From Ichthyophthirius multifiliis (taxonomy: Eukaryota > Ciliophora > Oligohymenophorea > Hymenostomatida): a stretch of 62,565 nt of DNA. Positions 36,113-50,820 of the stretch are shown one piece after another (position 1 is the stretch's first letter; the number at the start of each line of letters is the position of its first letter). The translations under genes were made by a program, and so were the position numbers. Under the pieces are notes generated by a model. It was not told the DNA's origin. It made no database searches and saw only the letters and a program-made list of their open reading frames with translations. The DNA lies in the NCBI RefSeq assembly GCF_000220395.1, contig NW_004087723.1, forward strand, positions 1 through 62,565, in the 5' to 3' direction.

Positions 36113-39100
36113 TCATTCATTTTCTTATATATATGAACTATTTTAAGAATAAGTACTTGAATTAGCTTTCATTTCTAGTTCTTCTTGTAATTTATTTATT
36201 TATTCTTATAATTCGAATGATTATTCTACTAATTTAGAATTTTAAATTTATAGTTATTCTATAAAATTTATTTTTTATTTTTATTAATTTTATATATTTT
36301 CTATAATTTATTTTTATTCATTTATTTGTTGTTCTAATAATTATATTTGAATTATTTTTTCATTATTTATATTATTATTTTCTTAAATAATTTTTTACAT
36401 TTCACATATTTATTGTTCTTTATTTGATTTGATTTAATTTTCATAATTTTACTATATTTTTTTCTTTTTTTCTTTTTTATTATTTATTATTTCTTTTAAA
36501 TTTTCTATTTATAAAAACATTTATTATATTTCATTTTAATATTCATTTATTTTTTCTTTATTTATATTTTTTTCATTTACTATTTTTTCTAAATTATTTT
36601 CCATTAATTGATTTTTTTCTTATAATTATATAATATTTTTCTCTTATAGTATATTTTTTTCTTACATTTATTTATATATTACTTCCATTTATATATTTTT
36701 TTCTTCTAATTAATTATTTTTTTCGTATATTTATTAATTATTTTATTCAATTTTTATATTTTTTTCTTACATTTATTAATATTTATGTTTTATTTGTTCA
36801 AATTATTCTTCTAATTATTTTTTTTATTTTTATATTTATTTAATTATTTCTTCTTTTTATTTAATTTTTTCAATTATTTTTATTTTTTTTTCTATAATTT
36901 ATTTAGTATTTTCTTCCATTTTTTTATTTTTATCTTCTAAATTATTAATCTAAATATTCTTTTCTTCTAATAACAAATTAAATTCTTAAATTTATTTATT
37001 TTTTTCATCAATAGATTTATTTTTATTATCTAAAATATCATCTTTTTCTAATATCTTTTATTTTTAATCTTCTAAAACTAATTTTAACTATTCTAATTAT
37101 TTATTAATATCTTCCTATTATTAAAGACTATTCAAATACATTTAATTTAAATCTTAAAATTCTTTATTTTTAAATTCTATTTATTTATTATGTAAAATTA
37201 CTTCTTCTTTTAAATGAATTAAACTTTGAAATTCCTTTTATAAAGTTTAGTATAAATATTCCTTTTTTTAAATATTAGATAGTAATTTTTAATTCTCCAA
37301 AGTACTAATATTTATTAAATTTTCGATTTAAAATTAATTATCATCTTTTATTTTTTTTATTTCACTTAAAAATTCTTATTTTATATTTTAATTTTTTTAT
37401 TCATATTCTTTTTCTATATTTTTTTTTTGATTTTCACTTTCTTTTTAAATTTCTTCAATTTAAATTTTTAAATTTTCCTTTTCTTTTTCAATTTCCTCAA
37501 TTTAAATTAATAATTTATCGTTTAATTGTTTTATTTGCTTTTCAAATTAAACTTTTTATTAATTATTAAGTTCTTTATATTTATTTTCGATTTTAATTGC
37601 CTTTTATTCTATTTATGATTCTTTTTCTTTAATTATTTATTAATTAAATGATTCTTATTGTTGCTTTTTTTTATCCTCTTCAATTTAACTATTTAAATTT
37701 TCTAATTATGATTTTTATTATAAAAACAATTCATAATTTTCATCTTTTTATTTTTAAATTTATATAATTTATTATTCAAATTCATTTATTTATTCCAAAT
37801 ATTTCTTAGTTTAATTATTTAACATAAAAATCGAATTTTCTTATTCTTAATTTAAATTATTTATTTCCTATATTTTATTTATTTATTAATCAATAATATA
37901 TTGTTTTTCTTTAATAATTAATTGATTTTCATCCTATTTTTATACAAATTCAGTTTTTATTTTCTCATTTTCTTCATATAATTATTAAAATTAATTAATT
38001 TATTATTCTAAATCTATACTTAATTATTCTTTTATTTAATTTTTTTTTCTATTAAATAATTCTTGTTATTTGATTATTTCCGATTTTATTTATTAATTTG
38101 ATAAATCTAATTCTTATATTTGTTTTTGCTTTTAAATACTCTCATTTTCTTAGTTTTGCAATTATTCTTATATTTCTAAATATTTTTATTAAATTTTTTC
38201 TAGTTAACTTTATTTTTCATATAAAGAATTATTTAATTATTAATTTTAATTATATTATTTTTAAATTTATTAAATAAAATCATTCTCTTTATCTTCCATT
38301 TGTGTTTAAAATGATTATTATTAATTAATTTTGGACATTAATTCTCTTATTTAATTTTAATAATTTTATATTTCTTAATCTTTATAATTTAAAGTATTTT
38401 CTAATTTATTTTATCTTACAACTAATTAATTAATTTCATTTTTTAATTTGCATTTTTCTTCCTATATTTCTTCCATTTTTTTTTAATATTCTTCTATATT
38501 AATTTCTTTTTAAATAATTTCCATATTTAATGATTATTATTTTTTCTATTTTTTATTTATTAATTTTACTTATAAAAGTTTAATTTATTATTATTTTTCA
38601 TTAATTAAATTTTATAATTAATCTATTTAAGTTTAATTATCTTTTTTTATTTTTTCAATTTAATCTTCCAATTGTTAAATTTTATTTTTTTAATTAAATT
38701 ACATTTCTATATATTCATTTATTTTACAATTACTTTCTTCTATTTCTTTAATTTATTAACTTAATAATTCTTCCTATTCTTTAATTTTTAATTAAAATAT
38801 ATTTTAAATTTATTCGCATTCAGATCTTTTATTTAAAATTTCTTTTTATTATTCTTCTTATAAATTTTTGATTTAAATTTCATTTTCTTTTTCTTATATA
38901 ATTTTATCATCTTTTTAAGTATTTTTTTTCACATAATTAATTTTCATCATTTAATCCAATATTTTTTAAAATTTAACTTAAAATTTTTATGTTTATAATA
39001 AGAAAGCATTTTCTTTAGAATAATTTTATTCTTTTATAATTAACTATTATTAATTATATATTAATTCTAAATCCTTTATTTAATTCTTAAAATTATTAAT

Positions 39101-42100
39101 AATTTCATCTTATTTTTTCTAAATATCTTAAGTTTCTTATAATTTTTTATTTAAATTATTTTATTCTTCGTCTTTTATATAAATCTCATTTTAAAATTCT
39201 AATTTTTATTTTTTAATAATTTCATCTTAAATTTCAATTAGTTTTTACTTTTTTATTTTCTATTATTAAATTTTATTTTTTAACTCAATTATTTCTTCCA
39301 ATAATCCTTCTATTTAAATTTTAAAATTATTATTTTCATTAAATAAACTTTCTATTTAAATAATTTTATTATTTATTTCGCCTTATAATCCTTCTCTTTT
39401 TATTTATAATTTTTTTATTTCTAATACTAAAGTTTGTATTTAATTAATTTAATTATTTACTTATTCTTATAATTCTTTATTTTTAATTAATAAATCATCA
39501 TTTTCTATTTTCAAAAATTCTATATACTAGATTTTTTTATTTAATTCAGTTAATTCTCTTTCTATATTTTCTATTTATATTTACGAATTATTTTTTTCTT
39601 TTTCAAAATCTTTTATTTATTAAATTTAATTACTTATTTATTCTTAAAAATCTTGTATTTAAATTTTCATACAATTTTTTTCTTTTTCTAAAGATTATAT
39701 TTATTGATTTTTCTCTTCTAAAATTAACTTTTCATTTTAAATAATTTTTTATTAATATAATTCTTTTATTTCTTAAATTTCTTTGTATTTTGATTCTTAG
39801 ATTAATTTAATATTTTCGTTTTTTTCATTTATTGTAAATTCAAGTTATTATTCTTTTTAAATTAATTCCTCTTTTATTTTATTGAATTTTTCTTAATTAT
39901 TTTTAATTTCTTCAGTTTACAAATTTTAATTTTTTTCATTTATTTATTCAATTTATACTTAATATTGTTTAATAATATTTTTTTATTTTCTTCAATTTAA
40001 TTGATTTCTTTTTTTAAATTTTAATTTTCTTCATTTTTTTCACAAATAAGTTTTTCAAGTTTATTTAAAGAATTTTATAAATTTTCAGTCTTTAATTACA
40101 AATTTTTATAATATTCTTTCTATTTTAATTCTTATTTATAATTTTAATCTAATTTTTCTAATAATTCTTTATTTTATTATACATATTATGATATTTGATT
40201 CTATAATATATTATTTTAATCTTTATTTTATATTTATTCTACTTCAAATTAATCAATTTTATTTTTTTATTAATTAATAATATTTATATTTTATTAATTA
40301 AGCTCGTAATTTTTTATTTGTTCTACTTTATATTATTCAATTTTATTTCTTTATTAACTAATAATATTTTCAAATTCTTAGATTTATTTTTTAATTATTA
40401 TTCATTATATTTTCAAGTAATATATTTTTTTATTTATATTCGTTTTCTAATATTTATATTTATCTGTTTAATTATTCTATTTAATTTTATAATTCTTATT
40501 TTTCTTTTTATTAAATATTATTATTATTATTATTTTCTTATATAATATCATTTATATTATCTTATTATTTTTATTATTGAAGTTACTATTAATTATTATG
40601 TTCATTATTGTTCTTTTAAATTTCTTTTTCATAAAATCTTATTTTTATAATAATATCTTTATTAGTCTTTTCTAGAATTTAAATTTCTTATTTTATTTAT
40701 TCAATTTCATTATTTTTTTATTCTATTTCATTATTTTTTTATTACATTTTATTATATTCTTCTTCAATTACTTTATTTTTTTCTTCAATTTCTTTATTTT
40801 TTTATAGAATTTCAATATTTGTTTACTCTAAAAATATTTGATTTGATTAAATTTCTTTACAATTCTATTAAATTTCTATATTTTTTTATAAAATCTCTTT
40901 ATTTTTTAAATTAAGTTTGATATTTAATTTTTTAATTTTTTCGTTTTTAATTTTGATTTTCTAATTCATATTATATTCTATTTCTTTATATTTTTTTTCA
41001 TTTTCTTCACTTATTTATTTTAATATTTAATTAACGGAAAATTCCTTTTCTTATTTTAACCTAAAAATTAATTTTTTTAATTCAAAAACTTCTTTATTAT
41101 TACCATCAAAACAAGTATTTTTCTTTATTTTTTTTATAAAATTTTGTCTTTTTTAAATTTTAATTTATTTATATATTCTTTTAAAATTAAGATTTTTTTG
41201 TTTTTTTTAAATAATTTCCTCAAAACTCTTCTTTTGTGAATTTTATTCTTTTAAAATATTCAATTTGTTTTCTTCACATTATTTAATAATATCGTTTAAT
41301 TAAAATATTTCTTCACTTAATTTTAATTAAAATTAATTCTAATTTTCAATTACTTCTTCTTTACAAAAATAACTATCTAAAAATGATCTATTTTTCAATT
41401 CTTCAATCTCATCAAGTAAATTCTTTATTTAATTTATCATTTTATTATTCTCATTTTAAATTTTTAAATATTTTTCTTCTAAACTCTTCATTTTTATTAA
41501 TAAGGTTTCTTTTTCGTTTTATATATCTTCGTTTTTATCTATTAGATTTTCATTTTAATCATATGATTTTTCATTTTTAGTTTGTAAAGTTTCTTATTAC
41601 TTTTTTAAGTTTTCAATTTTTTATTTTTTTAAATCTTATTTTTCATTTTCTTATTCTAAATTTTAATTAAATTCATATTACTTTTGATAATTTTGATTTT
41701 TCATTTATAAATTTTCATTTTCCATTTATAAATTTTTATATTGATTTTGTAAGTTTTCATATTGATTTTTTAAGTTTTCATATTGATTTTATAATTTTTA
41801 ATTTTCTTTATTTCTTTGTTTTTTTTATTCCATATTTATATTTTCTTGTTTTTATTTTAGTAATATATTATCTTCTTAGTCTAAATCTAATATTTTTAGA
41901 TTTTAATCTTTAATATTTTGGTTTTCCTCTTCTTTTAAATTTATATCATCCTAAATATTTGAATTTAAATAACTTTCTATATCTTCTTTTAAATATTAAT
42001 TTTCTTTATGTGATTCTTTGATTTTAATATTGGCTTATATATTTTCATTATTTTGTATTTATTTATTTAAATCTTCAATAACTTCATTTAATTTAATAAT

Positions 42101-45100
42101 TTATTATCTTTAGTATAGATTTCCATTTAATAAACTATCTTTTTCATATTAAGTTATTAAATTAGTAATATTTTCTATTTATATTAATAAATTATTATAT
42201 TGAATTTGAATTTTTTAATTTTCTTGATTAAAATGTTAATTCCCTTTTTTTAATATTTAATTACTTTTTATTAATTTTTGGTTTTCTTCTTCTAATTTTT
42301 GATTTTATTCTTATAATTTTTCATATTTTTATAATTTTTGTTATTCTTTAATTTAATTTTAACAATTTTTAATTATCTTTTCATATTTATTAATTAACTT
42401 TATATTTTCTTAGTTTAGATTTTCATTTTTTTCTTGTAAAATTTCTTTTTCTTTTTATAAATTTAAACATTTTTTTATTAGATTTTCATCTTCTAATATT
42501 AAATTTTGTTATTCGAATTTTAAATTGTTTTTAAGGTCAATTTCATCTTTTAATTTAATGTTTTCCTTTTGAAATTTCAAGCAATTTTCTTCCAAAGTTA
42601 TATTAATTTCTTATAATTTTTCATAATTTTATAAATTTTTATCTTTTTCAATATTCATCAAATTAATAATTTGTTAAAGATTTTATTTTTCAACTTCAAA
42701 ATTCTCCATTTATATAAATTTTTCCTTAAAAATATGTATTTCCTATTTATAAATATCCAAATCACCTATATGTTTGTTAATAATATTATTTTTTTCCTAA
42801 ATAATCTATTCATATAAGTTAATTTATTATTTCAATTTTTGAATATCCTCCCTATCTCCATAAACTGAAGAAAAGGTTTAATTTCTTAATTCCTAATTTT
42901 CTTCCAAAAGGAATTATATTTATCCATAAAACTAACTATTCTAAACTTATAATTCTTATATTTATTTATTCAAATTTTAAATGAAATGATTTTATTTTCC
43001 AATTAAGTTTTTCTTTTTTACATTTTAAATATTTTTTTAAATAATATCTTGATTTTTTTCTTCAAAGGAAGTATTTTTCATTTTTTTACATTCTCCTCCT
43101 AATTTTCCTTATATAATATTTTTCTAAATAATTTCATTAGTATTATTTTTTTCAAATTTTATTCTTTTTTCATCTTATATATTTTTTTATAAGGATTCTT
43201 ATTATTGATTTTTTTCAAATAAAATCTCATTTTATAAAGCCTAAATTTTATTTTTTTAGATTTTAATAACATCATCTTTTTATTTAATTTGAATAGTTTT
43301 CAAAGAAGTAATTTCTTCTTTAAAATTTTAAACCATTTTTTATAATTAACAATTTTCCTATGTAAATTTTTAATTTAGGCATTTAAGTTTATCATATTCA
43401 CCTTAATTTTTTTTTAAGCTTTGCTTTTCAATTCCAATCTATTTTTATAAACTTTAATTTTCCTCGTTTTTCTCTTTTATTTTTTCTTCTAAAATAATTA
43501 CTTTTTACATTTACTCAAGTAATTATTCCTTTAATATATCTACAGTTTATATCTAATTTTCTTTTAAAATTAAGCTTTTATCCTCTAAATAAAATTAAGA
43601 TAAATTATCATCTGAAAAACTTTGGCATTTTTATATCTTTTCTATCTCTTCAATTAAAATTTCCCTTTCAGAAATTTTCCTTAATTCTTCTTTTTCTTAT
43701 ATTAATATATTTATATTTTATTACATTTATTATATTTATTATTCGAAAATATTATTTTATAAAATTTTATAATTTTATTCTTTCTCTTATAATAAACATT
43801 TTATTTAACTTTCTAAATTTTAAATATTTTCATTTTTTTCTTATATTATTTAATTTATTCTTTCTTAGTTTTATTAAATTTCTTAATTTTTTTATTAAAT
43901 TTCTTTCATTTCTTCTGTATTTTATTAAATTCTTTTATTTTTTTCTTCTATTTCTTCGGTTTTTTATAATATTTATTTATCTTTTAAAATAACTTTATCA
44001 TTTAATTATTTAATTTTTTAGTTTTATTTATTTATTTTATCATTTTTATATTCATTTATCTTTAAGATTTATTAACTTAATTATCTATTTTCCTCTTTAA
44101 TTTAATTTTTAGTTTTTTTTATTTTTTCATCTTCACAATTGACATCTTTTAAATCTTAATTTTTCATATTTTAATTATTTTAAACTTATAATTAATCAAA
44201 TTATTATTAAATCTAAATTTTTTACTGATATATAATATCATTTAAAGTATTTAGTTTTTAATTTTATTCTTCCAATTATAAATAAAGTTAACTTTTAATA
44301 TTTTTATCGTTTTAAAGCATTTATTTTTCAATAATTTCATCTTTTTATAAAATTTATTAACTCAATTATTCCATTTCTTTATTTTTTTAGTGAATTTATT
44401 CATTTAGTTCTTAAATATTTATTTTTAAATAATTAATTTATTCTTTTAAATTATCTTAATATTCTTATAATTAATTATTTTTAAGTTAAAATTATTAAAT
44501 AGTTTCTTTATATTTTTAGTTATCTAATTATTAACTTTATATTTATTAAAAATCCTCATTTTATTATTAAATTTATTCTTTATATAATTAAATGTTTTTT
44601 ATTAATTTTAATTTTATTCTTAAAATAATTTGATTTCTTATTGATATTTATAAATTTCATATTATAAATTTAATATTTTATTTTAAAATTCTTAAAATTA
44701 GCATTTATATGATTAAAATTCTTCCTATTATTATTAATTTTTTTCCTATTATTATTAAATTTCTTATAAATATTATTATATTTATTCCTATAATTATTAA
44801 CTTTAACATTTAAATTATATAATTTCTTATTTATATTATTAATTTTCTTATATATATTTTTAAATATCCTATATATTTTATTAAATTTCTTATTTATATT
44901 ATTAAATTTCCTTTTAATAATTTTCTTCTATTAACTCTATTTTTTATTAACCCTTAACTTGTTTTTCCAATTAAACAATATCATTAAACTATTCCTCTTT
45001 AATTTTTTAATCTTCCTAATTTTTATTTTATAACTATTAATTTAAAATTTCCAAAACAACAACCTATTATTTAACTTCTTAATATTATTAAATATTTTTC

Positions 45101-46637
45101 TCTGACTATTCTTTGGATTACTCAACTAATGAATTTACTTATATATTCAAATTATTAATCATGTCTTATTTCTAAATACATAAATTTTTATATTATTCTA
45201 TATCTCCCTATAATAAATCTACTTAATTAATTAGTTTTTATTATATATTTTATAGTTTAAGTATTTCTTCTTCTTTTTTTAAAAATGTTTCTTAGCTTTT
45301 TTAATATTGTATTTCTAAAATAAAAAATTAAGTTTTTATATTTTCGTTTTCTTTTTTCAAAAAAGACTTCTCGTTTTCAAAATCTTCCGTTTATTTTTAT
45401 ATTTATATTTATTTCTGGTTTATTAATTCTTCCAAATTTGCATTTTCCTTATTTTTATATTAAATTTCTTCCATTTTTTAACTAATTTCTTACTATAATT
45501 TTTCCAAGAATATATCTTTTTCTTTATTTTTTTCAGTAAAAATTCTTTCTTTTTCTCCAAAAAACATCTCTTTTTAAAATAATTCCTCTCTGAATTTTTT
45601 TTCTAAATCTTCTTAAATTTATTATACTAAAAACTCCTTTTTTTTCCCAAAATCTTAATTTTATTCTTCCAATTTATCTATTTAATATTGATAAAATTAG
45701 AAGTTTTATTAATATAAGTTTTATTCTTTTTCTATTTATTACAAAACACTCCTCAATTAATCCTAAAGAAGTAACTTTTCATTAAAAATTACATTTTTTT
45801 CATCCTTTAAAATTTTTAATTCCTATATAAAATTTTCTTATAATTTTTTTAAATATTCATTTTCATTTTTCAAATACAAATTTTCTCTTTAAATTTCGTC
45901 AATTTAAATTTTAAATCTATTATCTTTTTCATCTTCTTTTTTTTAAAAATTTTATTAAAAATATTTTAATTCTAATTCTTATTATTTTATTTATTCTTCT
46001 AAACCTCTTATATATATTTCTTTTTCATTTATATTTTACATTTTTTCTTCTAAACTTCTTATATAGATATCTTTTTCTTTTATTTTATATTCTTAAGATT
46101 ATAAATTTTTGCTATATTAATTGTCTATATTCTATATCTTTTCTTCTAAATTCATTATATGTGATTATTTTTCATTTATTTTTTCTTATAAATATATATA
46201 CTGAATATCGATTCCTTAATTATTTGATTGTCTTTCCATTTATTTTATTTTTTCCTATAAGCTTTTTATATTAATGTCTTTTTCTTTAATATCTTATTCA
46301 TTTTCTTTAATAATTACTTATAAATTATTACATAAAATTTCTTTTTCTATAAATAAGTTTTAAACACTTAAATTTTCCTTTTCAATATTTTATTACATAT
46401 AAAACTATAATTATAATTAATAATTATGATTTTCTTCCTAAAGATCCTTTATTTTAATTTCTAATTGTTTTTCAGATTATTCCTCATTTTTTCTAGAAAA
46501 AATATTAAAATTTTCTAATTCTTATTCATAAGTACTTTTCATATTATTCATTTAATTTAATAATAAATTATTTATTTATTCTTATTTTTAAAGTTTCATT
46601 TATAAAATTTCAATTTCTTTTTAATTCTAAAAAAATA

Positions 46638-46694
<57 letters not shown>

Positions 46695-47673
46695 TTATAT
46701 ATTTACAAATGAAATATCTTATTATTAGTTATTTAAAAAACTATTATTATTTTAAATAATAGAAATTTATTCTTAAAATCTTTTTTTTTCAATATTTAAA
46801 TCAGCACATTCATTTGCAAGTTTAAAATTAATTTTTTTTAAAGTTTCCATATCTTTTTCAAATCCTTAATTTTGTTTTAGTTTTTCTACTAATTTATTAT
46901 TTTCTATTAAAAGTTATTCAATTTAAATTTAATATTTTTTATTTTAAAAATTATTATGATTTTAAATATCATCTATAAAAAATGAAGTTTAATTTAAAAA
47001 AGACATATTACTATTATCAAAGCATTTTTTTTCATTTTTTTTAATAATTTAATCTTTCATATTTATTTCATTTTTTAATTCCTAAATTATTTTCTCAAAA
47101 TTTTTTTATTTAAAATTCTAAATTTATACTTTTGCTTTATCTAATTCTTATTATAATATTTAAATTTATTTTTCCTAGTTTATATTCTAATTATTTCCCA
47201 AAATCTAAATTCTCTATAGAGAATTTGTTTTTTCTTATTAATAACCAGAATCATTTAAAAAAACCATTCCCCTTAAAAAATTTAATTCAGAATTAAAATT
47301 TTTAATCTCTTTCTAAAATTCAATTTTTTCCTTTTCTAAAATTTATACTTTTTTTTTTAATCCCCTATCCTCTTTAAAATTAAGCAAACTTTATTCAACT
47401 TAAAAAGATTCGTTTCCTTATTTACTCTATTAAATTAATTACGTATAAGTAGTTATAGTTTAATTAATATCTTCCTCCAATCTTTTTATTTAAATAATTA
47501 ATTCTTCTTTATCTTATTATAAACCTTAATTTAATTATGATATATAATCAAATTCTCTTTTCATTCCTTCAAATTATATTATTAAATCATGCTAATTAAT
47601 TCCCCATTCTTGATCAATTTAGTTTTCCAAATTAAACAAAATCTTATAAAATATAAAAACATAAATGTTTTAT

Positions 47674-47724
<51 letters not shown>

Positions 47725-48526
47725 CTTTTTAATCAATCAAATATCTTTTTGTAGCAAAACTTTTTAAAATTAAATAAAATACATCTCTATAAAACCTCGA
47801 CTCTAACTAAATTTAAACCTAAATTTTTCCATTTCCACACTATTAAAACAAAATATTATTTTTTTAAAAAAATTCCATTATTTTATCACTATTTTCTTCT
47901 CCATTTTATAATTAAAAAATTAAATTATTTCTCAAAACGTCATATACATTAATCTCTATATTTGGAAAATCTAACCAAAACTTAAATTTTATATTTTCTT
48001 CGTTCTATAGTACAAATTTAATGTATTCCTTTCCTATTAAAATATCCATTTTCCCCAAATTATTTTGATTTTGCACTAAATAACATAAGAATTTACTGCT
48101 TTCACTACTTAAAGCATTTATAATAGCTTATTTTGTAGTATTTTCCAATTCGACAGGTCCAAAAAAGACAGTCGCGACTCCTTAAAATTCCTCATCTTGT
48201 GGAAATATTTCACATTTAATAATACTATCAAAATCCTAAGCACTACATTAATATGTATTACTTTTAATATTCGGTAAAAAATAGCACCTGGATGCTTCTT
48301 TTTATCTATACCATTTATACGTTGCTGGGATTGTTATTTTTAAATTATTTGAAGTCGTAATATTTATTGCTATATTGCTATTTTAGTAACTGTTTTAGGA
48401 ATTTCCCTTTATTTACACATCTATATAATAATTATAAGTTCCTTATATTCGAACTTTTGTTAAATCTTTATATTATTATTGCTCTTTTTTTTAAGGGCTT
48501 AATAGATTTCGAATTGATTATTACAT
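36113..48526 (-). CDS. Giant coiled-coil protein (about 4,000 residues) with globular N-terminus
   Basis: ATG at 48524-48526, TGA at 36113-36115. Two introns are visible: 47643-47725 (83 nt, AAG acceptor) and 46627-46706 (80 nt, TAG acceptor), both mostly TA repeat. The first 270 or so residues look folded and beta-rich: KITIPATYKWYRQKEASRCY, then FLPNIKSNTYQCSAQDFD, VATVFFGPVELENTT and SKFLCYLVQNQNNLGKMDIL. They resemble the Ig/fibronectin-like 'YkWyR......ItgaksnsYq.s..Di...i..e' pattern of some protist flagellar and surface proteins. The rest is continuous heptad-like Lys/Glu/Gln/Asn/Leu/Ile sequence (such as KEELIIQIKRLEEDINQ) to the end, ELQEQINKLQEELEMKANSS. Such giants tether or scaffold (basal body, cortex, Golgi), but nothing here fixes a place. 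Internal frame integrity over 11 kb was sampled, not fully verified. Confidence 0.75.
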
Positions 48527-49551
48527 ATAATTTCTCTTATTTAAAAAAAAAAGTATATTTTTATATATATTTATATTATTTATTTTATTTTATTTTATTG
48601 TATATTATTTAAATAATATATTAAATATTTTGCATATATAATTTTTTTTTATTAATTTCTCTTTTTTTTTAAAATAAATAAAAAATCTTTTTAATTATAA
48701 TTTAATATAATATTTATTTTTTTTATATTTAAAAACTCTATTTCTATAATAAAACATGAATACTTCATATATTCTTTTAATGTAATTAAGATTATTATAT
48801 AATTTATCTCTTATTTTATATATATAATTATTTATATTGATATGAAAATGATACTATTCATATTTTAATATAATTTACAATTATCTTTAATTTAATAAAA
48901 AAAAATATTGAAATAAATCTATTTATATATATAATCAAATAAAATTAATAATGACTTATAATAAATAAAAATATTATTAGATTATTATTTTTTTATTATC
49001 AACTTACTTATATTTATTTATTATATACTATCGAAAATAATTATTATTTCTATTTATTATAAATACAAATGTATTTTTTTATTATATTAATTATTCTATC
49101 AAAACAAAATATATTGAAATACATTGTTATAAAGAAAAAAAGCTTCAAAAGATTATATTTATGATTTATTAATTATTTAAAGAATTAAAAATAAATTAAT
49201 TTTTAGTAAGCATTTCATGAAAAATATTAATTAATTTTCTTAGATTATAAACCTGAATTTTTAAATTTAAATATTAATTTTTTATATTTGAAAAAATTTT
49301 AGACATAAATCAAAATAAGTATACATTTTTACATCCTATAATCAGTAAATATATAAAATAACAAAAAAAAATTCAAAAGAAACTATATCTAATTATAAAT
49401 AAAAACAACTTTAAATAATGTAATAAAATTATGAATATTATTTCAAATTTTTATTTTATTTATATATATATATTTTTTTTTCAAAAACATTATTAAATTC
49501 TAAAAATACAAAAAAATAAAAAAATTAAATTTATTAAAACATATATAAAAA
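48527..49551. other. Divergent intergenic region
   Basis: Head-to-head spacer between the coiled-coil giant and a membrane-protein gene. Only A/T runs and TAT words; no motif recognised. Confidence 0.6.
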
Positions 49552-50292
49552 ATGGCTATTTCTAAATAACATGAATTTTTAATAATGAAAATTATAACAA
49601 TGTTTGTTCTACTTTTTATAAACACATTAGTTTTTTACAATTAGTTAAATATATTTCATTTTTAATATGAACTAAATCTTGAATAATATTTATAAAAACT
49701 AAATAATAATTGTAAAATTAATTTATTTATTATATTAATAAATATTAATATGGCAATAAGTATATTTTAATTTATTTTTATATTTTGCATATTGACAAAT
49801 ATCACTGTAAAATATAATTAAAAAATAGTAGAATCTTAACAAAAATAATAATATTTTTTTGGGTTTATTTAAGTTTTTATTTATTTTTACTCTATATGGC
49901 CTTTTCAAGAGTATAGTAAATATGGAAATGGTTTTTAACAAAAAATAAATGATACCATAAATAAATGTAATAAAAATTAAGAAAAAAATCATGTTTTTTG
50001 CAAATTTTGCGAAAAATTGTATTTTATGCTTTATTAGTCAAAAATATTAATTATAATGCTTATTTTCTGTCTGAGTTTTATATATGTAATTGAACAAATA
50101 TAAAAAATATAAATTGTAGATGAGAAATAAATTTAAAAAAAGTTAGAAAAAAGTTTAATTAAATAAGGAAAAAAAGAAGAAAAAAAATAAGAAATAAGTA
50201 TAAATTAATAGATTTTATATAAAAAAAAACATCCAATAATATTTTATCCAAGAAGATTTGTAAATTTATGTAATTAATAAAAAAAATATTGA
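49552..50292 (+). CDS. Four-span membrane protein, unidentified
   Basis: Single-exon frame of 247 codons (246 aa) ending TGA at 50290-50292. Start MAISKQHEFLIMKIITM. Hydrophobic helices lie at residues about 9-29 (FLIMKIITMFVLLFINTLVF), 57-80 (FIILININMAISIFQFIFIF), 102-118 (FFGFIQVFIYFYSIWPF) and 170-188 (ILIIMLIFCLSFIYVIEQI). Between the last two is a polar loop with three Cys (CNKNQ...FCKFC). The tail is basic and Gln/Glu-rich, ending KKHPIIFYPRRFVNLCNQQ. The spacing is tetraspanin-like, but the CCG motif is absent. I cannot assign a family. Confidence 0.75.
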
Positions 50293-50748
50293 TATTAATT
50301 TTAAGATGATATAATTTTATATAGATATAATTTATATATATATATAATGTTTTTATTTTTTACATAATTATAAATATATTAAAAATATTATTTTTAAAAA
50401 TAATTTATAGAAAAAAAATTAAAAAAACAATATAAAAAAATATAAAAATATAAAAAGATAAAAATATAAAAAGATAAAAATATGAAAATATAAAAATATA
50501 AAAATATAAAAATAAAATATATAAATAAATATATAAATAAATATATAATTATATAATATAATTATATAATTTTTTTTTATAATTATATAATTAATAATTA
50601 ATTTTTTTTATATTTTTATTATATATAATCTGTAAATATATTTATTTTTTTATTTTTTTTAGATATAATTTTTATCATATATATTTTAAATTTAAACTAT
50701 TTATTATTTTTATTTTATATTTTTTTATAATAAATACATATTATAATT
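50293..50748. other. Spacer upstream of tRNA gene
   Basis: Contains a purine-biased tandem block (next entry) and otherwise A/T runs. No upstream tRNA control element is evident. Confidence 0.6.
50429..50517. repeat. Degenerate AATATAAAA/AGATAAAAA tandem repeat
   Basis: About nine imperfect copies of an 8-9-bp unit, alternating ATATAAAA and AGATAAAA, strongly A-rich on the plus strand. No function is implied. Confidence 0.7.
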
Positions 50749-50820
50749 GGTTGTATGGTGTAGCGGTTAGCACCGAGGACTTTGAATCCTCTGACCCGGG
50801 TTCGAATCCCGGTACGACCT
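50749..50820 (+). tRNA. trnQ-UUG: tRNA-Gln(UUG)
   Basis: A 72-nt cloverleaf: acceptor GGTTGTA pairs with TACGACC; D-arm with A box TGGTGTAGCGG; anticodon stem GAGGA/TCCTC around loop CTTTGAA, anticodon TTG at 50782-50784; T arm with B box GGTTCGAATCC. It reads the normal Gln codon CAA, not the reassigned UAA/UAG, which need separate tRNA-Gln genes not present here. No intron. Discriminator base U at 50820, followed within a few bases by T runs (50822-50827) suitable as a Pol III terminator. It is the only strongly G+C-containing island in its neighbourhood. Confidence 0.97.

Noticed and set aside
49735-49992. Minus-strand 85-codon hydrophobic ORF
   Set aside because: Antisense to the four-span membrane protein at 49552-50292, whose plus-strand frame is longer, starts with ATG and ends at TGA.
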